Positions 7,414-15,149 of a DNA stretch of 59,111 nt are shown in pieces; position 1 is the first letter of the stretch, and each line of letters opens with the position of its first letter. The position numbers and the translations under genes are program-made. The DNA is from Clostridiales bacterium. GTDB taxonomy: Bacteria; Bacillota; Clostridia; Oscillospirales; Oscillospiraceae. The stretch is from contig SFFV01000009.1 in the NCBI GenBank assembly GCA_004557735.1, positions 1-59,111 on the forward strand, read 5' to 3'. The notes beneath the pieces were generated by a model. It searched no databases, was not told the origin of the DNA, and saw nothing but the letters and a program-made list of their open reading frames with translations.

Positions 7414-8478
7414 TCAGCAGACCCGGCAAACCCAGCCGAAGGGATCGGGCTTTGTACCCCGCTGGATGCCGGTCAGCTCGTCATAGAGCTTTTGCGAGAG
7501 CGGGCCGATCCGGTTATCGTTGATCGTATATTTCCGCTTTCCCCACGCAAGCTCGCCGATCGGGGAGACGACCGCCGCGGTGCCGACACACCATGCTTCT
7601 TCCAGCGCGCCGGTTTTCGCAGCCTCAAAAAGCTCGTCTACGCTGATGAGCCGCTCTTCCACCGAAACGCCCCAGCTGCGCAGCAGCTCGATGCAGGATT
7701 TGCGCGTGATGCCGGGGAGAATGGAGCCGGTGAGCATGGGCGTCACAACGGTGCCGTTGATCCTGAACATCACGTTCATACCGCCGCCCTCTTCCACATA
7801 TTTTCGCTCGACGCCGTCCAGCCACAAAACCTGCGCGAAACCTTTTTCGGCGGCTTTGTCCCCGGCACGGTTGGCGGCGGCATAGTTTCCGCCGCATTTC
7901 GCCTCGCCGGTACCGCCGCGGACGGCGCGCACGTCCTCTGTCTCCACCATGATGGAGACAGGCTCCAAACCGTTTTTGAAATAATTTCCGGAGGGGGAGA
8001 GAATGACGGCGAAGGTCGCCGCGAATACACCATGCAGAGAAAGCGTCGGGTTTGTAGAATACAGGAACGGGCGTATGTACAGCGACGTTCCCGGCTCGGA
8101 AGGAACCCAGCGCTCATCCGCGCGCACCAGTTCCAGAATTGCCTGCAGCCCGTCCTCCTTGTTGATACGCGGCAGACCGATACGGTCACACGAGCGGTTC
8201 AGGCGCGCCATGTTTTCCCAGGGACGGAAAAGCTGCACGCCGCCGTCCGGGCGGCGGTAGGCTTTCAGACCTTCAAACACCTCGGCGCCGTAGTGCAATA
8301 CGCCTGCGGCGGGGGACAGACTGACCGGGCCGAAGGGGACGATGCGCGCATCGTGCCAGCCGTCGGTATCGGAATAGTCCATAAGAAACATGTGATCGGT
8401 AAAGTATTTTCCAAAGCCCAGCGCGTCGGATTCCGGCAGCTTTCCGGGCGTCGGGTTTTTTGTAAACGAAATCGTCAT
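7414..8478 (-). CDS. ilvE: branched-chain amino-acid aminotransferase (354 aa)
   Basis: Cytoplasmic PLP enzyme, fold type IV, interconverting leucine, isoleucine or valine with their 2-keto acids using 2-oxoglutarate/glutamate. Diagnostic features are HYGAEVFEGLKAYR (62-75), the PLP lysine K194 in GGTGEAKCGGNYAAA, and EEGGGMNVMF. About 355 residues matches the longer, BCAT2-like class. The start at 8478 is set by GGAGG eight bases upstream; a longer frame to 8664 would run into the dehydrogenase. It lies 19 bp after that dehydrogenase gene and is likely its operon partner. Confidence 0.94.
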   Translation of the reverse strand: MTISFTKNPTPGKLPESDALGFGKYFTDHMFLMDYSDTDGWHDARIVPFGPVSLSPAAGVLHYGAEVFEGLKAYRRPDGGVQLFRPWENMARLNRSCDRIGLPRINKEDGLQAILELVRADERWVPSEPGTSLYIRPFLYSTNPTLSLHGVFAATFAVILSPSGNYFKNGLEPVSIMVETEDVRAVRGGTGEAKCGGNYAAANRAGDKAAEKGFAQVLWLDGVERKYVEEGGGMNVMFRINGTVVTPMLTGSILPGITRKSCIELLRSWGVSVEERLISVDELFEAAKTGALEEAWCVGTAAVVSPIGELAWGKRKYTINDNRIGPLSQKLYDELTGIQRGTKPDPFGWVCRVC

Positions 8479-8497
8479 GATCAGCGCCTCCGTTCTG

Positions 8498-9460
8498 TTA
8501 TCGGGAATTTTGAATGTCGTTCCAATGCTCCATATTGGCGCGGATGCCGCTGCAGCAGGCGTGGAACTGCGCCTGCTCTTCCGCCGTGAGCGGCAGTTCA
8601 ACGATCCGCTCCACGCCGTTTGCGCCGAGCACGCAGGGAACTCCGGCAAACAGCCCGGATTCACCGTATTCTCCGCAAAGCTCCGCGCTGGCCGGCATTA
8701 TCGCCTTTTCATCGTGCAGGACGATGTGCGCCATGCGCGCGGCGGTCGTCGCAATACCGTATTCGGTGCAGTATTTTCCGGAGAACGTGACCCATCCGCC
8801 GCCGATGGACTCCTTTTGCAGCGCCTCGCGGTCAAAACGGAACCGTTCGTCCGTTTTTGCCCAGGCGTCGAGCGGCATGCCGCGGAAACTGACGGCAGAC
8901 CATGGGGCAAACTGACGGTTTCCGTGTTCGCCGAGCATATAGCACGTGATCGACTTGTGGTCGATGCCGGTCCGGCGGGCCAGCGCGCTGAGAAGCCGCG
9001 CCGTGTCCAGTCCGGTGCCGGTACCGAATACGCGCCCTCTCGGAAGTCCAAGCCCCAGAGCAAGCTCGTGCGTTACAATGTCGCAGGGATTGGTAATATT
9101 GATAACAACGCCGTCAAAACCGCTTTCCCGAATTTTCCCGGCAAAGCTGCGCACCGCCGGGATCGTGAAGTCCATCTCCGTGGTGCGGTCGTGCGATTCG
9201 CGGAGAAGCTCGATCTTTCCCACGCTGTTGACGATCACGTTGCATTCGTCGAGATCGGAAAACTCTCCGGAACGAAAGAAAACGCGGTGCGGCAGATACG
9301 CCGCGGCGTCACGCAGGTCCTGTATCTCACTCGCGAGCTTCCGCGCATTTTTATCGACGAGCACCAGCTCGTCCGCAATGCCCTGCACGGCGAGCGCGTA
9401 AGCGACATGCGCGCCGACATGTCCCAAACCGATCACGCCGAGGATCCTCTTTTTTGCCAT
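8498..9460 (-). CDS. lactate/L-2-hydroxyisocaproate dehydrogenase-like protein (320 aa)
   Basis: NAD-dependent 2-hydroxyacid dehydrogenase of the LDH/MDH superfamily. Visible: dinucleotide motif GLGHVG (11-16), NPCD (124-127), the substrate-domain segment GTGTGLDTAR with R155, and catalytic H179 in GEHGNRQF. GEHGN-x-QF is closer to L-2-hydroxyisocaproate dehydrogenases than to the GEHGDSEF of typical L-LDH. Being upstream of ilvE in the same operon supports reduction of branched-chain 2-keto acids made by transamination; plain lactate or malate activity remains possible. Start chosen at MAKKRIL because AAGGA lies at usable spacing; a start four codons earlier has no spacing to it. Confidence 0.85.
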   Translation of the reverse strand: MAKKRILGVIGLGHVGAHVAYALAVQGIADELVLVDKNARKLASEIQDLRDAAAYLPHRVFFRSGEFSDLDECNVIVNSVGKIELLRESHDRTTEMDFTIPAVRSFAGKIRESGFDGVVINITNPCDIVTHELALGLGLPRGRVFGTGTGLDTARLLSALARRTGIDHKSITCYMLGEHGNRQFAPWSAVSFRGMPLDAWAKTDERFRFDREALQKESIGGGWVTFSGKYCTEYGIATTAARMAHIVLHDEKAIMPASAELCGEYGESGLFAGVPCVLGANGVERIVELPLTAEEQAQFHACCSGIRANMEHWNDIQNSR

Positions 9461-9487
9461 GGGCGAACTCATCCTTTCGCAGCAGAA

Positions 9488-9576
9488 TAAAAAAAGCGCG
9501 GCTTCGCCGAAAGGGGCGGAACCGCAAAACTCCGGCCCCTGTAAAGGGAGAAGCGCCGGGCAGCATGCCGCGCTTT
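9488..9576 (-). promoter_or_regulatory. leader with terminator and competing stem (candidate attenuator)
   Basis: Between the promoter at 9602-9630 and the dehydrogenase start (9460), the minus strand has GCGGTTCCGCC / GGCGAAGCCGC (10 of 11 paired, 6-nt loop) ending in GC then seven T, i.e. an intrinsic terminator. Its 3' arm also belongs to a perfect 10-bp long-range repeat AAAGCGCGGC (9493-9502 on the plus strand) / GCCGCGCTTT (9567-9576), so the two folds exclude each other. No T-box core and no recognisable riboswitch is seen. Confidence 0.55.
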
Positions 9577-9601
9577 CATCCGGTAAAAAAATTATGGAGA
9601 G

Positions 9602-9630
9602 ATTCTACAGCGCACCGGCCGGATTTTCAA
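9602..9630 (-). promoter_or_regulatory. promoter of the dehydrogenase-ilvE operon
   Basis: Minus strand TTGAAA (9625-9630), 17-nt spacer, TAGAAT (9602-9607). Predicted start near 9595 leaves a leader of about 135 nt. Confidence 0.7.
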
Positions 9631-9705
9631 GAGCAGATATATATCAAATTCTTTAATAATGCAAAGAGATGCTTGTAAAAATCGTCAAATTGCTTATAAC
9701 GCAGA

Positions 9706-9744
9706 AAGCCCCGCTTCCGGCGCGGTGAATGCCGGGAGCGGGGC
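9706..9744 (-). terminator. terminator of the YbaK gene
   Basis: Minus strand GCCCCGCTCCCGGC / GCCGGAAGCGGGGC pairs well and is followed by TTTCTG just beyond the stop at 9750. Confidence 0.65.
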
Positions 9745-9749
9745 GGGGA

Positions 9750-10265
9750 TCACGCCTGCGGCGGGGAGGAGGAAAAATCTAAAAGAACAACGGCATTCCC
9801 GTGCTCTTCGATGATCCGCCGAAGGTCGGCGAACGGGAGAAACACCGTGGCGGTGTTGTCGTTCGGATGGACGCCGATCACCGGCAGCGAGGCGAGCGCA
9901 GAGTCCGCGGCAAAGATAACGGAGCGGCTCTCGTCGTTGAGGATACCGAACGGCGAAACGCTGCCCTGCGGTACGCCGAGATACTTGTCCAGCCGTTCGG
10001 CGGAGGCAAAGCTGAGCTTGGATGTGCCGAGCGCCTCGGAGAGCCACTTGAGATCGACGCGCCGTTCGTCGGGAACGGTCACGAGATAATGCTGCCTGCC
10101 CTTTGCATCGCGGAGGAAGAGATTTTTGCAGATGCAGCCGTGAGCATCGATCCCGGCGCGCTCCATCTCCTCCATGGTGAACACCGCCTCGTGTTCAACG
10201 GCTTCATACGGAATGGCTTTTTCGTTGAGAAAGGCGTAGATTTCGTTCTTATGATATCCGGACAT
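9750..10265 (-). CDS. YbaK/ProX-type aminoacyl-tRNA deacylase (171 aa)
   Basis: Cytoplasmic tRNA-editing domain of the YbaK/ProXp superfamily, which hydrolyses mis-charged aminoacyl-tRNA (often Ala-tRNA-Pro). Recognised by KNLFLRDAKGRQHYLVTVP, the LSFASAERLDKYLGVPQGSVSPFGIL core and the terminal VFLPFADLRRIIEEHG. The PQGSVSPFGI loop is typical of free-standing ProX proteins. Start at MSGYHKNE (10265), with AGGAG nine bases upstream; an ATG two codons earlier is too close to it. Transcribed alone. Confidence 0.88.
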   Translation of the reverse strand: MSGYHKNEIYAFLNEKAIPYEAVEHEAVFTMEEMERAGIDAHGCICKNLFLRDAKGRQHYLVTVPDERRVDLKWLSEALGTSKLSFASAERLDKYLGVPQGSVSPFGILNDESRSVIFAADSALASLPVIGVHPNDNTATVFLPFADLRRIIEEHGNAVVLLDFSSSPPQA

Positions 10266-10342
10266 GATCATGATCTCCTGCTTTGGTTTAGCGCATTATA
10301 GCGTAAAACAATTTAAAATGCAAGAGGAACATGCGGCACGGA

Positions 10343-11059
10343 TCAATGGCCTGCGGGGTCGCGCTCCAGCCATTCCTTTTCGGAGGTGAGGTCGGCGTGG
10401 AGAAAGGCGGCAAATACGACGGCGTAGGGGAGCGCGGCGATCCAGACCGCGCGGCGGCGGAGGAACGTGCAGGCGATCGCACCGAGAATGGTTCCGGCAA
10501 GGAAGAAGAGGATCATGGAAAAATGCCGCTTGAGAATGCGGCGGTGGGACGTATCGCCGTGGCGGCGGTGCAGTTCCCTGGCAAGGCCGATGCCGAGCTG
10601 ACGGACATGGTTGGTGGCGAACGTTGTAGCCATCGGGACGCCCTCGGAGTTGCGGAACGTGTTGTACTGCATGGAAGCGATAAAGTTAATGGATACCTGG
10701 AACACCTGAATCGGCGTCGCCTCGGGCAGCGCGCCGAGAATCGCGACGAACACGATCTCCACGGCGACGAGGATCGTCTCCCAGCGGATGTGGAAGCGGT
10801 GCTTCACATCGTCGGGGATGAGCTCGGAAATGAACGCGCCGAGTGTGTAGGCGGAGATCGGAATGACATAGTACAGCGCTTTCAGCCAGCTCCGCGTGCC
10901 GAGCGCGATGCCCAGCAGAACGATGTTTCCGGTCTGCGCATTGCAGAAAATGCCGCCGCAGAGCATATAGGTATATGAGCCGAGAATGCCGGCGGCAAAT
11001 ATGAGCGTATCGTACACCCATATCCGCTCGCAGGTGAGATAAAAGGTTTTCTTCTCCAT
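10343..11059 (-). CDS. DUF1275 / YoaK-family membrane protein (238 aa)
   Basis: Polytopic inner-membrane protein with about six helices. Family hallmarks are the FCNAQTGNIVLLGIALG segment (NAQTGN), ALPEATPIQVFQVSINFIASMQYNTFR and the MATTFATNHVRQLG segment. Function of the family is unknown; a transport role is often proposed. GGAGAGAGACTT precedes the ATG at 11057-11059. Stands alone between the YbaK and DUF11 genes. Confidence 0.9.
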   Translation of the reverse strand: MEKKTFYLTCERIWVYDTLIFAAGILGSYTYMLCGGIFCNAQTGNIVLLGIALGTRSWLKALYYVIPISAYTLGAFISELIPDDVKHRFHIRWETILVAVEIVFVAILGALPEATPIQVFQVSINFIASMQYNTFRNSEGVPMATTFATNHVRQLGIGLARELHRRHGDTSHRRILKRHFSMILFFLAGTILGAIACTFLRRRAVWIAALPYAVVFAAFLHADLTSEKEWLERDPAGH

Positions 11060-11160
11060 AAGTCTCTCTCCGTCCGATCTGCGCGCATTTTGTCGAAAAG
11101 CGTAAATCGTGGCCATTATATCACGGGACGGACGGGACGGGAAGCGGTTTTTTTACAGAA

Positions 11161-11186
11161 CCATCCCTGGCAAAAGCCAGGGATGG
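11161..11186 (-). terminator. hairpin after the DUF11 gene
   Basis: Perfect 11-bp stem CCATCCCTGGC / GCCAGGGATGG with a 4-nt loop, 24 bp beyond the DUF11 stop. The minus-strand tail is only TTCTGT, so it is a weak terminator by sequence. Confidence 0.6.
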
Positions 11187-11209
11187 GGGGTCTTTTGTAC
11201 GGCGGCAGG

Positions 11210-12061
11210 TCAGACCGTTCCGGTGATGACGAGCGTGGCCGTGCCGGGTGTGACGGCAAATGTTCCGTCCGCGTTCTGCGAGAACGAGGCCGCCGGCACG
11301 GTGATCTGTCCGGCCTGCGTCGTAAAAACGCCGGTTGTGGCGTTATAGGTGTAATTCGTGCCCTCCGTCCACGCGGTACCGTTGTAGGTGACGGTGATAT
11401 TGCGGAGAACGGGATCAAATGTGTCGGTGACGACAACGTTGTCCGTCGCCGCCGCTTCGGTATTGCCGGTGTTGGAGATGACGAACGTATAGGTGATCTG
11501 GCCGTTTTCCGTGACGGTCGTCGGCGAGAGAGCCTTGCTGATGGTGAGATCGGCGCTGTTTTCGGTCTCCACCATCGCCTGCGCCGTGATCGGGTTTATG
11601 AGGCCTCCGCCGGTGATCGTTGCGGTGTTTGTGATCGATCCGCCGGTCGCAAGCGGGGCGACGTTTGTTGCGGTCGCTTCATAGATCAAGACGGCGCTGC
11701 CGCCCGCGGGGATCGTGAGGCCGGTCACGGTGAGCGGCGGCCCGGCCGTTACGGTTGGAGAGGCCTGCAATACGCCGTTGATATAATAGCGTACCGTTCC
11801 GGCGTTGTAGGCGAGCGGATAGACGGTGTTTGCCCCGACGGTGTAGCCGCCGAGATCGTCGGTGACGGTATAGCCCGTGATGGCTGTCGTGCCGGTGTTT
11901 ACGAGCGAGAGAGCGTAGGTGACGCGGCCTCCCGCCGAATAATTCGCCGAAACTGCCGTTTTGACAGCGGTGAGAGCTTCAAGGATCTCGCCGGTAACAG
12001 TATTCGAGTTCGTCGTGCCGCCGTTGTAGGAAAGCGTGGCGAAGTTGGTAAAGCTTGCCAT
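11210..12061 (-). CDS. DUF11-repeat protein without signal peptide (283 aa)
   Basis: Thr/Ala/Gly-rich beta-sandwich protein with DUF11-type repeats: TAVSANYSAGGRVTYALSLV opens one Ig-like unit and PTTVTENGQITYTFVISNTG opens another (about 170-260), with VTDDLGGYTV and VTDTFDPVL as the matching mid-repeat motifs. Such repeats normally occur in exported cell-surface or spore-surface proteins, yet the N-terminus (MASFTNFATLSYNGGTTNSN) has no signal peptide, transmembrane helix or LPxTG. Clostridial proteins of the same size and layout are familiar to me as uncharacterised. GGAG eight bases before the ATG; its own promoter and terminator suggest a monocistronic gene. Confidence 0.85.
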   Translation of the reverse strand: MASFTNFATLSYNGGTTNSNTVTGEILEALTAVKTAVSANYSAGGRVTYALSLVNTGTTAITGYTVTDDLGGYTVGANTVYPLAYNAGTVRYYINGVLQASPTVTAGPPLTVTGLTIPAGGSAVLIYEATATNVAPLATGGSITNTATITGGGLINPITAQAMVETENSADLTISKALSPTTVTENGQITYTFVISNTGNTEAAATDNVVVTDTFDPVLRNITVTYNGTAWTEGTNYTYNATTGVFTTQAGQITVPAASFSQNADGTFAVTPGTATLVITGTV

Positions 12062-12103
12062 GGTTCACACTCCAAGATAAAGATGTTGAGGCGCACCCCT
12101 TAC

Positions 12104-12133
12104 AGCATACGTGAAAGCCCCGCTTTCTGCCAA
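12104..12133 (-). promoter_or_regulatory. possible promoter of the DUF11 gene
   Basis: Minus strand TTGGCA (12128-12133), 18-nt spacer, TATGCT (12104-12109). Both boxes deviate from consensus. Confidence 0.4.
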
Positions 12134-12146
12134 TCTGCGGCGGCAG

Positions 12147-12179
12147 AAAAAACCCCCGTCCGCGGAAAGCGGACGGGGG
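12147..12179 (-). terminator. terminator of the ABC importer operon
   Basis: Perfect stem CCCCCGTCCGC / GCGGACGGGGG with 5-nt loop, followed on the minus strand by TTTTTT, 17 bp past the ATPase stop. Confidence 0.9.
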
Positions 12180-12195
12180 CGAATAACAGGGAAGA

Positions 12196-13272
12196 TCAGA
12201 GAACGTGTACGCTCTCGGGATCAAAGACCAGACGGCAATGCTCCCCGACCCTGTAAATGCGCTTGTTCTTGGGGTTGGGATCGGTGAGCTTCACAAGCGT
12301 ATCGCCGACTTTGACATGGTAGTTCTGGTAGCTGCCCATGAAGCAGGAGAGAACGACCTCGCAGGGAAGCCCGCCCTCTTCGGCAAGAGACGCGGCCTCG
12401 GGACGAAGAACGATTGTATAATCCCTGCCGACCTCCATGCCGGGCACGGCGGCGGCGTGGCAGATGCTGCCCGCCACGCGGATCTGCGCACGACTGTCCG
12501 AGAGCGCTTCGAGTCTGCCCTTAAGGAAATTCGCCTCGCCGATGAAGTCGGCGACAAACTCGTTGACGGGGTGGTAATAGATCTCCTGCGGCGAGCCGAT
12601 TTGCTCGACGACACCGGAGCGCATGATAATGATCCGGTCGGAGAGCGCCATGGCCTCGCTCTGATCGTGCGTGACATAAATGGCGGTGATGCCGACCTCC
12701 TGCTGAATGCGGCGGATCTCCGTGCGCATCGTAACGCGCAGCTTGGCGTCAAGATTGGAGAGCGGTTCATCGAAGAGCAGGACGCTCGGCTCGATAACGA
12801 GCGCACGGGCGAGCGCCACACGCTGCTGCTGTCCGCCGGAGAGCTGATTGGTCATGCGGCCCTCCATGCCGGTGAGCTCCACAAGATCAAGGATCTTCAT
12901 CACGCGCTCGCGGATCTCCTCCTTCGGCACATGCCGCAGCTTGAGACCGTAGGCGACGTTATCGAACACATTGTAATGCGGGAGAAGGGCGTAGCTCTGG
13001 AACACCATGGCGGTGTCGCGCTTGTTCGGGGTGAGAGCGTTGATGGCCTCGTCTCCCAGATAGATCTCGCCCTCGTCCGGGCTTTCAAACCCGGCGATCA
13101 TGCGCAGCGTTGTAGTCTTGCCGCAGCCGGAGGGGCCGAGGAGCGTGACAAATTCGCCCGGCTCGATGACGAGAGAATTATCCTTGACGGCGTAAAAGTC
13201 CTTGCCGGTTTTTGGGTCCTGATAGATTTTGGAAATATGTTCGAGACGCACGCCTTTTTTCACTTTTTCCAT
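12196..13272 (-). CDS. ABC transporter ATPase, PotA/FbpC type (358 aa)
   Basis: Cytoplasmic motor subunit of a class F-SBP importer. Walker A GPSGCGKTT (46-54), Q-loop VFQSYALLPH, signature LSGGQQQR, Walker B VLLFDEPLSNLD and switch histidine VTHDQ are intact. The C-terminal 110 residues form a TOBE/MOP-like regulatory domain (VLRPEAASL). It is the last gene of the SBP-permease-ATPase operon, 3 bp after the permease stop. Sequence alone does not separate Fe(III), polyamine or 2-aminoethylphosphonate import; the fused permease and the SBP make the iron/phosphonate subgroup likelier than spermidine. Confidence 0.88.
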   Translation of the reverse strand: MEKVKKGVRLEHISKIYQDPKTGKDFYAVKDNSLVIEPGEFVTLLGPSGCGKTTTLRMIAGFESPDEGEIYLGDEAINALTPNKRDTAMVFQSYALLPHYNVFDNVAYGLKLRHVPKEEIRERVMKILDLVELTGMEGRMTNQLSGGQQQRVALARALVIEPSVLLFDEPLSNLDAKLRVTMRTEIRRIQQEVGITAIYVTHDQSEAMALSDRIIIMRSGVVEQIGSPQEIYYHPVNEFVADFIGEANFLKGRLEALSDSRAQIRVAGSICHAAAVPGMEVGRDYTIVLRPEAASLAEEGGLPCEVVLSCFMGSYQNYHVKVGDTLVKLTDPNPKNKRIYRVGEHCRLVFDPESVHVL

Positions 13273-13275
13273 GGC

Positions 13276-14988
13276 TTACTTGCCCTCCTTGATTTTTCTG
13301 CTGGTGCCGAAGCGCTTTGTCACCAGATTCATCAGCAGTACGCTGCCGTAGGTGATGACGATGAGGATGGTTGCAAAAGCGCAGGCGAGACTGTAGGAGC
13401 CTTTCTCGGCAAACTCATTGATCTGCACGGTGATGAGCAGGAACTGCGGCGTCACCAGCAGGATGATGGCGGAAATGGCGGTGATGCTGCGGACGAACGA
13501 GGTAACAAGACCGCTGAGGAAGGAATCCTTAATGAGCGGCAGCGTCACGGTCATAAATACCCGGAAGCTGTCTGCGCCCATGTCGTAGGCGGATTCCTCA
13601 ATGGATTTATCGATTTGCCGCAGCGCGGAAATGCCGCTTCGTGTGCCGGTCGGCAGAGAGCGGACGACAAACACGATGATGAGGATGAGTCCCGTGCCGT
13701 AAAGCCCCTGCATGAATCCCGAATGGAACAGACCGCCGGAGAAGCCGCGTATGTAGCCGACGCCGAGAACCGTGCCCGGCACGGCCATGGCGAGCATGGA
13801 CACCGCCTCAATAAATCCCTTGGATCTAAACCTCCGCTTGACGACAAGATACGAGATGATCATGCTCAAAAGCGCGGTGATCGGCGCGGAGATCAAACTG
13901 AGCAAAAACGAATCGCGGAATGCCTGGAAGCCGTGGTAGCGCGTGAACACGAGCTTGAACCACTTGCCCGTGAGCGGGAAGAACTTGTAGCCCCACGTCG
14001 GGAAGCACGCGCCGACCGGCACGCAGACGTACATCAGAATAACAAAGAGCGCAACGAAGGAGCAGAGCACCGTGAGCGGAGTTCTGACGCTGCGGTCGGT
14101 GATGAGCATGCGGCCGCGGGACGCCTTGCCGGTGAGCGTGGCGGCAGTCTTGCGCTCAAGATAGTACTTCTGCACGGCGAACATCGCAAGCGTGATACAG
14201 AGAAGCACCACAGCCATTGCCGCGGCGCCGGCCTTGTCGTAGGCGCCGGTGATCTGGAGATAAATGGTCGTTGCGAGCGTATCATAGGAGCCGCCGATGA
14301 TCATGGGGTTGGCAAAGTCGGCGATAGACTCGATGAACGTTACCAGAAACGCGTTGCCGAGACCCGGCAGCAGCAGCGGCAGCGTGACGCTCGTGAACAC
14401 CTTCCAACGCGAAGCGCCCATGTCGCGGGCGGCTTCTTCGAGCGAGGGGTCAATGTTTTTCAAGAGTCCCTTGAGCATCATGTAGCACACCGGGAAGAAC
14501 GTCAGTGTCTGCACGATGGCGATGCCCCAGAAGCCATATACGCTGTTATCGTAGATCTTCAGCAGGAAGCGGGTGATGATACCGGCCTTGCCGAAGAGCA
14601 TGATCATCGAAAGGCTGAGTACGAACGGCGGGGACACGACCGGCAGCATGGATACGACCTTGAAAAGTCCACCGGTGAATTTGCCCATGCGGACGTACAC
14701 TTCCACATACGCAAACAGCAGGCCGACGAGCGTGGACAGAATACCCACAAGGAAGCCGACCTTCAGCGTGTTCGTGATGGCGCGGGTAAAGTTCGGCATA
14801 TCGAAAATGCGTTTGAACACATGAAAGCCGAACCCGCCGTCACCCACAAAGCTGTCCACCAGCAGTATGGCGAGAGGATAGAGAATAAAAAGCGTGAGGA
14901 ATGTGATCAGCACGACGATGGTCGTCACCAGAATGGGGTCACCCATCAGTTTCTTCCGGTCCAGCGCCGCGCCCTGTGTTCTTGCCAT
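13276..14988 (-). CDS. fused ABC importer permease, two BPD domains (570 aa)
   Basis: Integral membrane protein with two tandem permease halves, each with an EAA loop: EEAARDMGASRWKVF in the first half and EESAYDMGADSFRVF in the second. Around twelve helices. Such FbpB/AfuB-like fusions pair with one SBP and one ATPase, as here. The start at 14988 (MARTQGAAL) follows GGAGG at about 10 nt; the longer frame to 15042 has no ribosome site. Confidence 0.9.
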   Translation of the reverse strand: MARTQGAALDRKKLMGDPILVTTIVVLITFLTLFILYPLAILLVDSFVGDGGFGFHVFKRIFDMPNFTRAITNTLKVGFLVGILSTLVGLLFAYVEVYVRMGKFTGGLFKVVSMLPVVSPPFVLSLSMIMLFGKAGIITRFLLKIYDNSVYGFWGIAIVQTLTFFPVCYMMLKGLLKNIDPSLEEAARDMGASRWKVFTSVTLPLLLPGLGNAFLVTFIESIADFANPMIIGGSYDTLATTIYLQITGAYDKAGAAAMAVVLLCITLAMFAVQKYYLERKTAATLTGKASRGRMLITDRSVRTPLTVLCSFVALFVILMYVCVPVGACFPTWGYKFFPLTGKWFKLVFTRYHGFQAFRDSFLLSLISAPITALLSMIISYLVVKRRFRSKGFIEAVSMLAMAVPGTVLGVGYIRGFSGGLFHSGFMQGLYGTGLILIIVFVVRSLPTGTRSGISALRQIDKSIEESAYDMGADSFRVFMTVTLPLIKDSFLSGLVTSFVRSITAISAIILLVTPQFLLITVQINEFAEKGSYSLACAFATILIVITYGSVLLMNLVTKRFGTSRKIKEGK

Positions 14989-15040
14989 AGGCGGAATCCC
15001 TCCTGACTCTTTCGGTTTCTTTAAAAACAGACCCGCTGCC

Positions 15041-15081
15041 ATTATGAACCGGCGCGCATCCGGCGTGCGGATTCATAATGA
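15041..15081 (-). repeat. intercistronic inverted repeat, SBP-permease gap
   Basis: CATTATGAA (15041-15049) and TTCATAATG (15072-15080) pair perfectly around a GC-rich interior that can extend the stem. Together with the hairpin at 15110-15135 it probably lowers read-through or protects the SBP message, which is needed in excess. Confidence 0.55.
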
Positions 15082-15109
15082 CAGTCGATCCATCGGACGG
15101 TTTACGAAC

Positions 15110-15135
15110 AAGGCGGCGGCAGAAGCCGCCGCCTT
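15110..15135 (-). terminator. GC hairpin directly after the SBP stop
   Basis: Perfect 11-bp stem AAGGCGGCGGC / GCCGCCGCCTT with AGAA loop, no T-run. Best read as a partial terminator or 3' stabiliser within the operon. Confidence 0.6.
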
Positions 15136-15149
15136 GGCATTAGAGATAA

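Noticed and set aside
9510..9530. Plus-strand GGGGCGGAACCGC resembling a T-box core
   Set aside because: No stem I, no following terminator and no gene on that strand; it is one arm of the minus-strand attenuator.
12205..15006. 933-codon open frame antisense to the ABC importer genes
   Set aside because: His/Glu/Arg-rich composition typical of antisense to GC-rich genes; the opposite strand encodes clear ABC subunits.
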